Assembly (NCBI GenBank): GCA_024291935.2
Contig: JAGTYA010000024.1
Location: 5,704,001-5,768,000, forward strand
DNA: 64,000 bases
Source of the DNA: Okapia johnstoni
Lineage: Eukaryota; Chordata; Mammalia; Artiodactyla; Giraffidae
Reading direction: 5' to 3'
Of this stretch, positions 53,758 through 63,937 are shown piece by piece. The notes below the pieces were generated by a model that saw nothing but the letters and a program-made list of their open reading frames with translations, ran no database searches and was not told where the DNA came from. Position 1 is the first letter of the stretch, and the number at the start of each line of letters is the position of its first letter. Both the position numbers and the translations under genes were made by a program.

Positions 53758-54764
53758 CCAACTGATGATGACTTGTTCACTGAGCAGCTATCCAGCACTA
53801 GCAACTCTGAAGCCCAAACTGAGAGCAATCCCCCTTTTCTTAGACAACACTCATAAGAACAAGATGTTGTATTTTCAGGAATTGGGCTGTGGCTAATGGC
53901 CTGGGTATCTAGTCAAGTACACAGGAGATGGTTGGATGATATATTAAAGACACTCTGCTATGGAGCCAGGAGCTCTGCAGAGCCATTGCCAGAGCCCAGC
54001 AGAACATTTATAAACCTGTGTTGATGCCATACTTACAGGACAGTGGATGGAGCAACGTGGCCCATCAGCCAGCATCACTCCTGGGATCCCTCACAGGACT
54101 GGACACTACCGCCCTGCCACCATAACCTAATGGCTCCACACATGGTCTCCGTCTGCATGAGCAGGAGGGACCGTGGAACCTGTCACCACTGCAGCTTCTC
54201 ACTATGCAGGAAGAGGACTGGCTTGAATCGTGCTCTTATGATGTTTGCTTCATGTTCAAAACGTGCTGAAGTCCTAGCCCTGGGTTTCTCTGCTTCACCA
54301 CCACCCACTGCATTGTAGCATCCACCTGGGTCCACCACTCTGCCCTGTTGGACTTGGGGCTGGGGGATTAATGCAACTTTGCTAACATTTCTACTGTTTG
54401 CCATGTGGAATGGTAGACGGTCTTGCTCAGATCTAAGTCTCAAGTCTACATCTGGCACCTGGGGAGTGGTGGCAGGGTTACTCCCTACCATCCTCTATGA
54501 TAGACCTCCAGGGCTGGGGAACAGACAAGGGGTGGAGGGCAGCTCTCAACACAGAACAAGAGTTGCAGGAATTGTACTCTGGGTACCTCCAAGGATTGTT
54601 TCTCCACCCATCTCTCTTGTTTCTGCTGCATTCAGCAAAGTGGTCTCACTTTCTCCCATCAGACCCATAAGGACAAGTAAGGTGAGACCCCAAGTAGGAT
54701 TTTGAGTTCCATCATCCCAAAGATAAAGAGTTTCTCCCACTTGCTCCAGGGGAAAAGTCTCAGG
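53758..54764. other. About 1 kb without a recognised gene
   Basis: Frames of 91-108 codons on both strands (54043-54740) have no domain I know and sit out of any splice context. An old repeat is possible but not named. Confidence 0.35.
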
Positions 54765-54860
54765 GAGGGCTCTGATTGGCCCATCTCTGAGTCAATCAGT
54801 GGGGCCCAGAACGTAGAATTCTGATTGGCCAAGCCCGAGTCACATGTCCATCGCTGGGCA
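54765..54860. promoter_or_regulatory. Paired CCAAT-box motifs
   Basis: The 11-mer tctgattggcc occurs at 54771-54781 and again at 54820-54830. A related inverted 'gtcaatcag' lies at 54791-54799 between them, and cacatg near 54841. CCAAT boxes on the minus strand bind NF-Y. I cannot tell a promoter from an LTR-type repeat here. Confidence 0.3.
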
Positions 54861-55559
54861 GGGTGAAGTCAAGTGAAGGAATTGAGGGTCCTCAGAATCA
54901 GATGTATCTGATGGAGGTTCTCACAGAGTGAAAGAGGTGCAATCAGCAGAAGAGGGGAGGGGGATAAAAAGGTAAATATTCTGCTCACCCCTCACACACT
55001 CACAGTCTCAGTGGCTGTGCCTCCTCACCCCTTAGGATTCAGCCCTGCCTTCACCTGTATCAGGAACCTCCCTGGCCCCCTTCAGACCCTGTCACAAGGC
55101 CCTCTTCTGTATCCCTGTAGCATCCTGCACTTGCCATCACATCCCCACCAGCTGGGGCAAGCGCGCCCCCACAGACACATCCACCCAACCCCCACCCCGC
55201 CCCCGCCCACAGGGACTCCTGGAGGTCAGGGTCCTGCACAGCCACCCCTGGCGTAGCGGAGATATCAGAAGCAGCTGTTGCGTGAACAATTTGTTGGACT
55301 CCTACTGACTTTCTAAGACTCACTAGTAGAGTAGACTGAAATCCTTCCGATGCCTGGTCAGTCTGCGCCAGTCAGTCTAAAACCCAACCAGCTCCCAGGA
55401 AGTACAGGGAAGCAGAGTGTGTAGAGCTGGTCCTGCAGGTGACCCACAGGGCAGTCCTGGTCCCTCTACCCAAAAGGTGACATGGCCAGGAGCTCTGGGT
55501 CACCAGGAACTGTCCAAGAACTCGGCCACACACAGCAAACTACTGGGCAAAGAAAAGTG
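54861..55559. other. No gene; C-rich patch at 55150-55260
   Basis: A 'gggataaaaagg' motif lies at 54961. The C-rich patch has a few CpGs only. Confidence 0.3.
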
Positions 55560-55753
55560 TCCCTCCAGTGGTAAAGAATCTGCCTGCCGATGAAGAAGAC
55601 TCAGGAGACGTGGATTCAGTCCCTGGGTTGGGAAGATCCCCTGGAGAAGGAAATGGCAACCCACTCCAGTACTCTTGCCTGGAGAATCCCATGGACAGGG
55701 CAGCCTGGCGGGTTACAGTCCGTGGGGTCGAAAAGGGTTGGACACAACTGAGC
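55560..55753 (+). mobile_element. Bov-tA SINE, diverged
   Basis: Sense copy with head 'ctccagtggtaaagaatctg', an inserted 'aagaagactcag', then 'ttgggaagatcccctggaga' and 'ttggacacaactgagcacag'. No target duplication found. Confidence 0.9.
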
Positions 55754-56069
55754 ACAGCACACAGCCCTCTTGCCTCATGCTGGCTGTTTGCACAAACAGC
55801 CACCCAGGACCTGCAGCCCACATCTTTCCCAGCCTCCTGGGAACTCAGGCAAGAGCTAGCCAGGCAAACTCTTCAATTCAGCAGCCCCACATGCAGGTGT
55901 CGAAACCAGAGACAAAGCTCCCACATGCACACAGGAAGGCATGAACAAGTTTTGCTGCAGTCATTTTTACAGGAAAAAAATAAACAGCCTAAGTATCCAT
56001 AGGGGGATGATTTAGGAAGGGAGCAAGGGAGGGGGAGATCTAAATAACTGAACATGATCCGTGCCTTTT
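55754..56069. other. Short unique sequence
   Basis: Nothing recognised; A-run at 55974-55980. Confidence 0.3.
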
Positions 56070-56365
56070 GAAAAAGAATGAGGTAGCTCAGTTTGTGCTG
56101 ACATGGAAAAATGTCATTTATTTTAAATGCTAAAATGCCAGAGAACAAAACAATACATATAGTATGATACCTTTAATGCTTTTAAAAATGCACAGAGCAA
56201 ACACACATAGCTCAGTATACATTTATATGTTCAGAAATGCATATCTAAATAGTCTGTAAGGATTGCTTACGACACTGATAACAGTATCTATATGGAAGAG
56301 ATTGAAAAAAAATAGAGGTGATTATAGAGAAGGGTGAAACACAGGCACTTTTATCTGAATTCGTC
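56070..56365 (+). mobile_element. Old L1 (L1ME/HAL1-like) ORF2 3' fragment, copy 1
   Basis: 'aaaaagaatgaggtagctca' and 'atatagtatgatacctttaa' are L1 3' ORF2 landmarks. Confidence 0.6.
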
Positions 56366-56444
56366 AACATAAAACAATAAGAAAATCTGTGCACAGCATT
56401 TGTGTAATTAAAAATAATTTTAAGTGAATGGGGGAAATGACAGG

Positions 56445-56700
56445 ATAAGCTTATTGCAACATTGTTATAATGGCAGATAAGCCAAAAGCAACCTAGATAT
56501 TCATGTATAGGGAACTAGCTAAATAAATGATGGTGCCTATGGCAACAGAACACCAGGCAGCCAGGGAAAGAATGGAGCAGGTCCATGTGGGAAGATGTTC
56601 TCAAATGAAAAAGCAACTCAAAAGCAGTGTGTATTGTGGTGATCTCATTTTTGTTACAGAAAGAAAATTTAGAATATACATTAAAATGCATGCCATATTA
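56445..56700 (+). mobile_element. Old L1 ORF2 3' fragment, copy 2
   Basis: 'ggcagataagccaaaagcaa', 'gggaactagctaaataaatg' and 'gaacaccaggcagccaggga' are an earlier ORF2 segment, followed by sequence that partly repeats copy 1. Confidence 0.6.
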
Positions 56701-56704
56701 TAAA

Positions 56705-56850
56705 GAGTGGAACTTTGGAATCATACAGGGCTGGGTTGAACTCTCTTTCTGTGTCTTACCTATAGAGTGGCTTGGGTAGATCACTCTACATCTCTGAACC
56801 TCAGCTTGGCCATCTCTTTCATGGAGGATGAATTGAAATAAAGGATCCCA
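56705..56850 (+). mobile_element. MIR SINE
   Basis: 'gtggaactttggaatcatac', 'tggcttgggtagatcactct' and 'ctctgaacctcagcttggcc' in MIR order. Confidence 0.78.
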
Positions 56851-56965
56851 AATGTTTGTCACAGCAGAGACAAGAGAGCAAATTCATAATTTTATTCTGT
56901 TGTTATCGATGCAGTGTTTCATCTAGAAAGTACATTTTGAGGTGAAGGCAATATAGTGATTTGTT

Positions 56966-57272
56966 CAGTCAATCCTAAAGGAAATCAACCCTGATTATTC
57001 ATTGAAATAATGAATGATTCTTATTCATTCCAACTGATGCTGAAGTTGAAGCTCCAGTACTTTGGCCACCTGATGCAAAAAGCCGACTCATTGGAAAAGA
57101 CTCTGATGCAGGGAAAGACTGAAGGCAGGAAGGCGAAAGGGATGACAGGATGAGATGGTTGGATGGCGTCATTGATTCAATGGACATGAGTCTAAGCAAA
57201 CTCCAGGCGATAGTGAGGGACAGGATGGCCTGGTGTGCTGCAGTCCATGGGGCTGCAAACAGTCAGACACAA
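56966..57272 (+). mobile_element. BovB LINE 3' fragment
   Basis: 'cagtcaatcctaaaggaaat' to 'ctgcaaacagtcagacacaa'. A short AT-rich insertion at about 57005-57031 breaks the otherwise colinear match. Confidence 0.92.
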
Positions 57273-57275
57273 CAG

Positions 57276-58783
57276 TTCTTTTTTAAAGAATTTTATTGAG
57301 GTATAATTGAAATGCAATCAACTGAACATATTTAAAATATAAAATTGGATAAATTTTGACATATGTGCACATCCATGAAACTGTCACCACAATCAAGATA
57401 ATGAATATATCCATCACCACCAGCAGGTTCCTCATGCCCTTTTGTAATCCACCCATTGTGGTCCTCAGCCCCAAGCAAGCACTGATTTGCTTTCTGACCC
57501 TATAGACTAGTTTGCATTTCCTAGAATTTAATGTAAGTGAATTCACCCAATGTGTGTGCTTTTTTATTTACTCCTTCCACTCAACATAATTATGTGGTGA
57601 TTTAACCATGTTGATAAAGGTATCAAGAGTTCATTCCTTTTTACTACTGAGGCATATAACATTGTCAGATCTCTATAAATCTTTTGTCAGATTCATCGAT
57701 AAGTATTTCATATTTCTAGGCCATTGTAAGTAGGAGATCTGAATTCAAGTTTCTGATTGTTCATTGCTATCAAAATAATCTTTCTAAAATTTGTTAATAC
57801 GGTGAATTACATTTATATTTCTATAATAGACATAGGGTTATTCAAGTTATCTATTGCTTCTTGACTGAGTTTTGGTAGTCTGTGTCTCTAAAGGAATTGG
57901 CTCATTTCATCTAACAAATTTATGTGCATAATTATTCATAGTATTTCCTTATTATACTTTTATCTATAGGCTCAACATGCCTGATTTTTATTTTTTCTGT
58001 TATCTCTCTCTCTCTGTCCTAACTAGAAACTTGCCAACTTTATTCATCTTTTCTGAAAACCAGCTTCTGGTTTCATTATTTCTATTAAGCACCTGTTTTC
58101 TATTTCATTCATTTATGCTTCAATTTTTATGATTTTCTTCCTTCTGCTTGCTCTAAGTTTAATTTATTCTTCTTTCTCTAATTTCTTAAGGTTATTTTTT
58201 AAGTGTTCTTCCTTTCTAATACATATATTCATGCTATAAATTTCCCTCCTAAACATTGCTTTAGCTTCATCTCACAAAGTTTGATGTATTTTTATTCCCG
58301 TTTAGGTCAAAATACATTTCCATTTTCCTTAAGATTTCTGCTCTTTTGATCCATGAGTTATTTAGAAGTATGTTGTTTAATTTTCATATTTGGAGAGTTT
58401 CTGAAAATCTTTCTGTTGTTGATTTCTAGTTTAATTCCACAGAAGCCAGAGAGCATACTTTCTATAATTTGTCCTTTTGAATTAGTTTTGGTTTTTGGTC
58501 CTAGACACCATCTATCTTGGTGAATGTGTCGCACGTACTTGAGAAGAACATGTATTTTGCTGCTGTTGGGTGGAATATTCTATAAATGTCAATTTGTTAA
58601 GTTAGTCAGTAGTGTTGTTCAAATCTCCTATATCTTTACTGGTCTGTGTCAATTGTGGATCAGTTTCACTTAACATTCTTTTCTCCTCATTATCAGATCT
58701 CATTATTTTCCTGCCTGTTTGCATGCCATGCTGTTTTTGATTGGGTGCCAGACATTGTAAGTTGTATCTTCTTGGATGCTGGT
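57276..58783 (-). mobile_element. L1M LINE, antisense, left part
   Basis: Starts with the complement of an L1 3' end ('aaagaattttattgaggtat'), passes 'aactgtcaccacaatcaaga', and near 57665 jumps to upstream ORF2 sequence ('ctgaaaaccagcttctggtt', 'ctgctgttgggtggaatatt'). The jump is an internal deletion or a second copy. Confidence 0.85.
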
Positions 58784-58795
58784 CATTTCTGTACC

Positions 58796-59030
58796 TTTTT
58801 TTTTTTTAATACCTTCCCTCACTTAATGAAGCACTATCCTCCATGCTGCAGGAGTTCATGCTTTCTGAGGGTAACTTTTATTGGTTTGTTGGGTTTTTGC
58901 TGTGTGGGTTTTTTTATTTTCCCCACAGCAAGAATTATGTAGGAATCTTAGTTCTCCAACCAGGGGTCAAACCCACTTCCCTTGTATTGAAAGTACAGAG
59001 CCTTAAGTGCTAGACCACCAGGGAAGTCCC
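58796..59030 (-). mobile_element. CHR-1-type SINE inserted in L1, antisense
   Basis: T-run at 58797-58809 (tail) to the head 'tgctagaccaccagggaagt'. The target duplications are catttctgtacc (58784-58795) and catttttgtatcc (59031-59043), 12-13 bp with a few differences, so the L1 sequence is clearly interrupted. Confidence 0.85.
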
Positions 59031-59735
59031 CATTTTTGTATCCTTGTGTATAATTTTGTGCTTTGTTCTAGGATGCAGCTAAGTTACTCTGAAACAATTT
59101 GATCCTTTCAGGCCTTGCTTAACCTTTGTTAGAAAGTCCCAGAGGAGGATTCAATCCAGGAATAGCTCTTCCCCCATTCTGCTTAGTGTCCTTGTAGTCA
59201 TAAGGTTTCCCAATCTGGCTGGTGGGAGCAAGTGCAATTCCCAGCCCTGTGTGAGTGTGTGACACTGTTATCTGGATGAGATTTTTCCCCAAACCACAGC
59301 AGATTCCTCACATATTTGTCCTGATTAGAACTCAGTTGAAAACTCAGGAGGTCCCTCTGCAGATCTCTAAATACCTCTCTCTGTGTATCTCTCTCTTTTT
59401 CGGTACTCTCTCCATTGAACCCTCACCACGTTGGTCTCCACAGACCCTCAGCTTCATCTCCTTATGTCAGGGGGTCCTCTGTGCCCGGTTCGGGCTCCCC
59501 TACCCTGCACTACATCCAGCTGAAAACTCTCTCAAGGGAGTAAGCTAGTGCAATTGTAGGGTTCACTTCATTTGTTTCCTGCCTCTCAGAGATTACTGTT
59601 CCTCCTTGGCTGCTATCTGGCATCCTGCTGGTGGCTGTTTTATATATTTTGCCCATTTTTTTGGTTCATCCAGGTGGCAGGAAAAAAAATCCAATTCCTG
59701 TTCCTCCATCTCGGCCAGAAGCAAGGTCCCTCTCT
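59031..59735 (-). mobile_element. L1M LINE, antisense, right part
   Basis: Resumes at 'catttttgtatccttgtgta' and runs to 'tcggccagaagcaaggtccc', a region I know from old L1 copies. Frames at 59255-59809 are by-products. Confidence 0.65.
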
Positions 59736-60744
59736 TTCATTCTTTATATATTTTTATACTGAGTTTTTACAGCATGCTTGGATTATTCTCTACTAAGACA
59801 TACAATTAATATTAAGATGAAGTGAGGGAATAACCCCAGCCCAGCAGTTGCCTGTGGTGTGTCCCCTCTGCTGAACTCTGTATCCTCGCATCACCCTGAA
59901 ATAGGGATCCTGGGGCCAACATGCCGGCCATGGCTGGCTTCAGCTTCTGGCAAATGTGCCTGCCCGTCTCCATTCTCATCTCAAGAAAATTGCTTTTAAT
60001 TCTAAAACAGTGGTTGTGGGAAGGTAGACATGAAATGAGCCAGTCCTGAGAGCATAGCGAGACAGGCTAAGATCATTCCTCCCTGGCGAGGGCTGCGAAG
60101 ACGGTGACGAGTGTCCTCACACTGCTCACACATGCTCTGTGATTTAATATACGTTGGAAATTTGTCCAGCTGCCTGTGGTCAGGGCTCCAACCACATGAA
60201 ATTGTGCAGATAAAAACCCAAGCAAAGGGCACTGAGACCTTGGCTCCCTGACATCTTGCCACTGGCTTGGCCAGAGCCCAGCTGGCACATTAAACTGCTC
60301 GAGTCAATAATGAGATGCTGCAGGCACTGAAATAAAGGGGCGAAGAGGGAGAAGGATCGGGAGCGGTGCAAAATGGATTCTTCTTTGAGAGTCCCATGGT
60401 TCTGTCGCTGTTGCTTTGGGCCAGAAGAGGCATCAGGTAAGTCCGAGGAGGCCCCATCCGATTGTGAAGAAGGAAATTCAGGCGCCTGGCAGCGTGGGCA
60501 GGCACTGACTCCACAGAAACGCAGACAGACGCTCTGTGGACTTTTGACCTGCAAGGGAGAGGTCACTTTTGTAAAGGAGGAAGCCTCAGTGAGCTCAGCT
60601 GTGTGGTGAAGGCTGAAGTCCCACGCACTGAGTACCTACCGTGTGTCTGGCCAGTGCAAGCCCCCAGGGACGCAGCAGTGACAGGACAGGTGAGGCCCTT
60701 GTCCATGGACAACCATCAGGATAAACAACAGCTACTACTAAAAT
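59736..60744. other. About 1 kb without a confirmed gene; repeat-free; possible exon-like feature
   Basis: 59990-60360 is repeat-free and may be conserved. At 60373 an ATG in the context caaaATGG opens a frame that meets a perfect CAG|GTAAGT donor string at 60434-60442. No upstream promoter, acceptor or homology is seen. Confidence 0.35.
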
Positions 60745-60960
60745 AATAATAAATCATCATTCCTTGGTTGCTTACTTCCTGCCCTGCTCTGTGCTAAGCA
60801 CTCCATACCCATTTTTTTTTTTTCTCATTTAACCTTCCCAGACACCCTCTGAGATAGAATTTTACAGAAGAAGGAAGCTGAGGTTTGGAACAGTTGAGAT
60901 ATCACCCACTATGAGACGCTTTGTAAAAGGAGCTTCTGGATTTGAACCCAGATCTCCTCT
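60745..60960 (-). mobile_element. MIR SINE, antisense
   Basis: 'ctctgtgctaagcactccat', 'ctcatttaaccttcccagac' and 'ggatttgaacccagatctcc' in complement MIR order, with a T-run inside at 60812-60823. Confidence 0.82.
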
Positions 60961-61202
60961 GTCCCCAGAGCCTGCCCCCAACCCCTGCAGGAGTGGCATC
61001 TCTCACTCTCTGGAACTGCTCTGGGGCCTGGGGACCTGAGTGTCAGTCCCAGTAGGGTGCTCTGTGGCACTGGGTGGGCCATGAACCCTGGTATGATTGG
61101 TTAAGTCACCCCAGCCCTGAGAACACACTCGACGTTTTGTAACAGCTCATCAATTCAAGAGGAGATTTTTCTAGTTACTGTTTTTGACAAGCTTGTGTGT
61201 GT

Positions 61203-61396
61203 GTGCGCTCAGCCACTCAGTCATGTCGGGGTCTTTGTGACCCCGTGGACTGTAGCCCACCAGGATTCTCTGTCGATGGAATTTTCCAGGCAAGAATACT
61301 GGAGTGGGTTGCCATTTCCTACTCCAGGGGATCTTCAAACCCGCATCTCTGCGTCTCCTGCATTGGCAGGTGGATTCTTTACCACTGTATCATCTG
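61203..61396 (-). mobile_element. Bov-tA SINE
   Basis: Antisense copy from 'gcgctcagccactcagtcat' to 'gtggattctttaccactgta'. The 'catgtcggggtctttgtgac' part is diverged. Confidence 0.9.
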
Positions 61397-61674
61397 AGGT
61401 CTGCTTACGTGTCTCTAAACCTGGTCTTTTTCCACTGCTGAGATTTCAACCCCTGTATCCCCTAACTTTCCTCTGACTCCTGAGCTAATCAGGCATAGAG
61501 GCCTGGAGTCTCTTGAGCAGGTCCATAGGTTGGGAGAGGGCCTGACAAGGGGCAGTGATGATTCTAGAGGGGTTCCCCTGGGCTTGGCTGTCTAATGCCT
61601 GAGAGACTAAGCTCTGAGCTGGCAAGGTGAGGGAGAGAGAGGAAACTGAGGAAACCAGCTTCTGGTTTGGGACC

Positions 61675-61735
61675 TTAGGGCTCAGTGTCCTCATCTGTAA
61701 AATGGGGACAATGAAGTTCAAACTGGAGTGTGATA
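61675..61735 (+). mobile_element. MIR SINE core fragment
   Basis: 'gctcagtgtcctcatctgta' and 'aaatggggacaatgaagttc'. Confidence 0.6.
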
Positions 61736-61784
61736 TGATAATACAGGAAAAAACACGGAGCCCCAGGCAACAAGAGAAAAACAA

Positions 61785-62060
61785 CTAATCATATACAAAG
61801 CAAACCCTGTTTCCTTTGCATTATCAGCTGATTTTGCAGCAGAAACTTTATAGGCCGGAAGGGAGTGACAGGATAAAGAACTGAAAGAAAAAAACTTAAA
61901 ACGTAGAATACTCTACCCAGCAAGGTTGTTATTCAGAATTAAAGGACAGAGAGTTTCCCAGACAAGCAAAAGGAGTTCATCACTAATAAACCTACGCAAG
62001 ACATGGTAACGGGTCTTCTTTAGGTGGAAAAGAGAAGGCCACAATTTGAAACAAGAAAAT
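61785..62060 (+). mobile_element. L1-like fragment
   Basis: 'gtagaatactctacccagca' and 'cccagacaagcaaaaggagt' resemble an internal L1 segment. Moderate confidence. Confidence 0.5.
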
Positions 62061-62143
62061 ATTGGGGTGACAAAAAAGTTGATTTTTTTTTTTTTCCATA
62101 AGATGGTACAGAAAACCTGAATGGACTTTTTGGCCAACCTAAT
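62061..62143. mobile_element. Mini-mariner hairpin (second copy)
   Basis: 83 bp with inverted ends: 'attggggtgacaaaaaagtt' and 'ctttttggccaacctaat', about 18 of 24 bases paired, with an expanded T-run in the left arm. Same family as 23593-23672. Confidence 0.8.
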
Positions 62144-62554
62144 CTATAAAAGAAACACAAAGCCCCATCTTCTTCGTGAAGCAGATGCTTGGAAAATGTT
62201 AGGTTTTTTTTTTTTTTTTTGCTGTGCTCACACCTCTTCCCGGCAAAGATAAAGGCACTTGGAGAATTATTTGGAATTTTTCGTGCAAGGGATAGAAAAT
62301 CTAATCTGAGCTTACTTAAGAAAAAAACAAAAGCATTTATTGGAAGTGGTAACTGAAAAATGCACAGGGAGTTCCAGTTTCAGACCTGGCTTTATCCAGG
62401 GGATCCACATAAAGTCCCCAGGACCTGGTTTCTCTCTCTTCCATCCCTCACTTCCAGTTCCTCTGGTCTGGCTGCATCCTCAGACACAGCCTAATGGAGA
62501 CAAGATGGCTGCAGCGACGATGCATCTTTTCTGCAAGTCAAGAGTTTTTCTCTC
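62144..62554. other. No gene; T-run and possible old repeat
   Basis: T-run of about 17 at 62204-62220. 62260-62545 may be a dispersed repeat ('gagacaagatggctgcagcg') I cannot name. Confidence 0.3.
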
Positions 62555-62868
62555 GTAGACTCCGCTCAAGTTCTAGAGTTACTTTGATTTCCTCTCTGAT
62601 CTTTATGTTTTCCATTCTTCAGCTTCCTTTGAATTTAATTTACTCTTCTTTTCCTAGTTTCTTAAGGTACCAGCTTCAGTCACTGATTTTAGATCTTTCT
62701 AAGTTTGTATACATTTTTGGATGCTATACATTTTCCTCTGTATACTGCTTTAGAAGCATCCCACAAATTTTAATATGATATGCTTTAATCTACATTCAGT
62801 TCAAAATGCTTTCTAATTTCAGTTTTGATTTTCTCATTGGCCCAGGCGTTATTTAGAAATGTTTTAAG
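62555..62868 (-). mobile_element. L1M ORF2, antisense, left part of a nested stack
   Basis: 'cctagtttcttaaggtacca' and 'tttctcattggcccaggcgt' are the complement of L1 ORF2. It ends at the target duplication of the next L1. Confidence 0.8.
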
Positions 62869-63049
62869 AAGAAAAACAGAAACAAGCTCATAGACACAGT
62901 GAATAGATTGGTGGTTACCAGAGACAGGGGGTAGGAGTGAGTCAAACAGGTGCAGGGAGTCAAAAGGTGCAAACTTCCAGTTATAAAATAAATAACTCAC
63001 GGAAATATAATGTACATCATGGCAAATATAGTTAATAAAACTGTATTAC
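62869..63049 (+). mobile_element. L1 3' UTR inserted in the antisense L1, left part
   Basis: 'ctcatagacacagtgaatag', 'gattggtggttaccagagac' and 'ggtgcaaacttccagttata' are L1MA-type 3' UTR landmarks. Imperfect target duplications agaaatgt-type lie at 62855-62868 and 63462-63476. Confidence 0.85.
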
Positions 63050-63252
63050 TTGACTTCCCTGGCAATCTACTGACTGGGACTTTGCCTTCCAGTGTGGTGG
63101 GGGGTGTGTGTTTGATCCCTAGGCAGGGAACTAAGATCCCACATGTCTTGTAGCCAAAAAAAACAAAACATAAAAAACAAGCAATATTGTAACAAACAGA
63201 TATTGTAATGAAGACTTTGAAATGGTCCACATCAGAAAACCTTTAAGAAAAT
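63050..63252 (+). mobile_element. CHR-1-type SINE inside the L1 3' UTR
   Basis: Head 'tgacttccctggcaatctac', B-box-like 'gtgtttgatccctaggca', an A-rich middle, and the tail 'caatattgtaacaaacagat' ... 'aatggtccacatcagaaaac'. Exact 10-bp target duplications actgtattac lie at 63040-63049 and 63253-63262. Confidence 0.93.
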
Positions 63253-63461
63253 ACTGTATTACATATTGAAAGTTGCAGAGAAAGTAGATCTTAAAAGTTC
63301 TCATTACAAGAAAGAAATTCTGTAACTACGTATAATGATGGAAGTTAACTAAACTTATTGTGGTGATCATTTTGTAATATATATACAAATATCAAATAAT
63401 TATGTCATACACCTGTAACCAATGCAATGTTGTATGCCAATTACACATCCACTTTAAAAAA
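63253..63461 (+). mobile_element. L1 3' UTR, right part
   Basis: 'gagaaagtagatcttaaaag', 'cttattgtggtgatcatttt' and 'cacctgtaaccaatgcaatg', ending in an A-rich tail at 63454-63461. Confidence 0.88.
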
Positions 63462-63705
63462 AGAAATGTGTTTTTAGTTTCCAAATATTTGGTGGGTTTT
63501 CCAGGTAATTTTCTAATTTTAGTTTCTAATTTAGTTCCATGGTAATCAGAACATACTTTGCATAACTTAAATCTTTTAAAATTTATTGAGACTATTTAAC
63601 AGCCCAGAATAAGATATGTTTTGGTAAATATTCAATGTGCACTTGAAAATAATGTATACTTTGTGGTTGTTGGGTGGAGTGTTTTATGATTATCAATTAG
63701 GTCAA
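63462..63705 (-). mobile_element. L1M ORF2, antisense, middle part
   Basis: 'tttccaaatatttggtgggt' and 'tggttgttgggtggagtgtt' continue the host L1 after the nested insertion. Confidence 0.82.
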
Positions 63706-63715
63706 GCTGGTTAAT

Positions 63716-63937
63716 TGATTGCTATTGTTGTTTAGTTGCTAAGTCCTGTCTGACTCTTTTGCGACCCATGGATTATAGCCCACCACGCTCCTCTGTCCAT
63801 GGGATTTCCCAGGCAAGAATTACTGGAATGCATTACCATTTCCTTCTCCAGGGGACCTTCCTGACCCAGGAATTGAGCTCAAGTCTCCTGCACTGGCAGG
63901 CACATTCTTTCCCAGTGAGCCAATAAGGGAAGCCCAC
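63716..63937 (-). mobile_element. Bov-tA SINE
   Basis: Antisense copy from 'ttgttgtttagttgctaagt' to the head 'gagccaataagggaagccc'. Target duplications gct[g/a]gttaat lie at 63706-63715 and 63938-63947. Confidence 0.94.

Noticed and set aside
54043..54740. Frames of 91-108 codons on both strands
   Set aside because: No domain, no splice context; opposite-strand overlap suggests chance.
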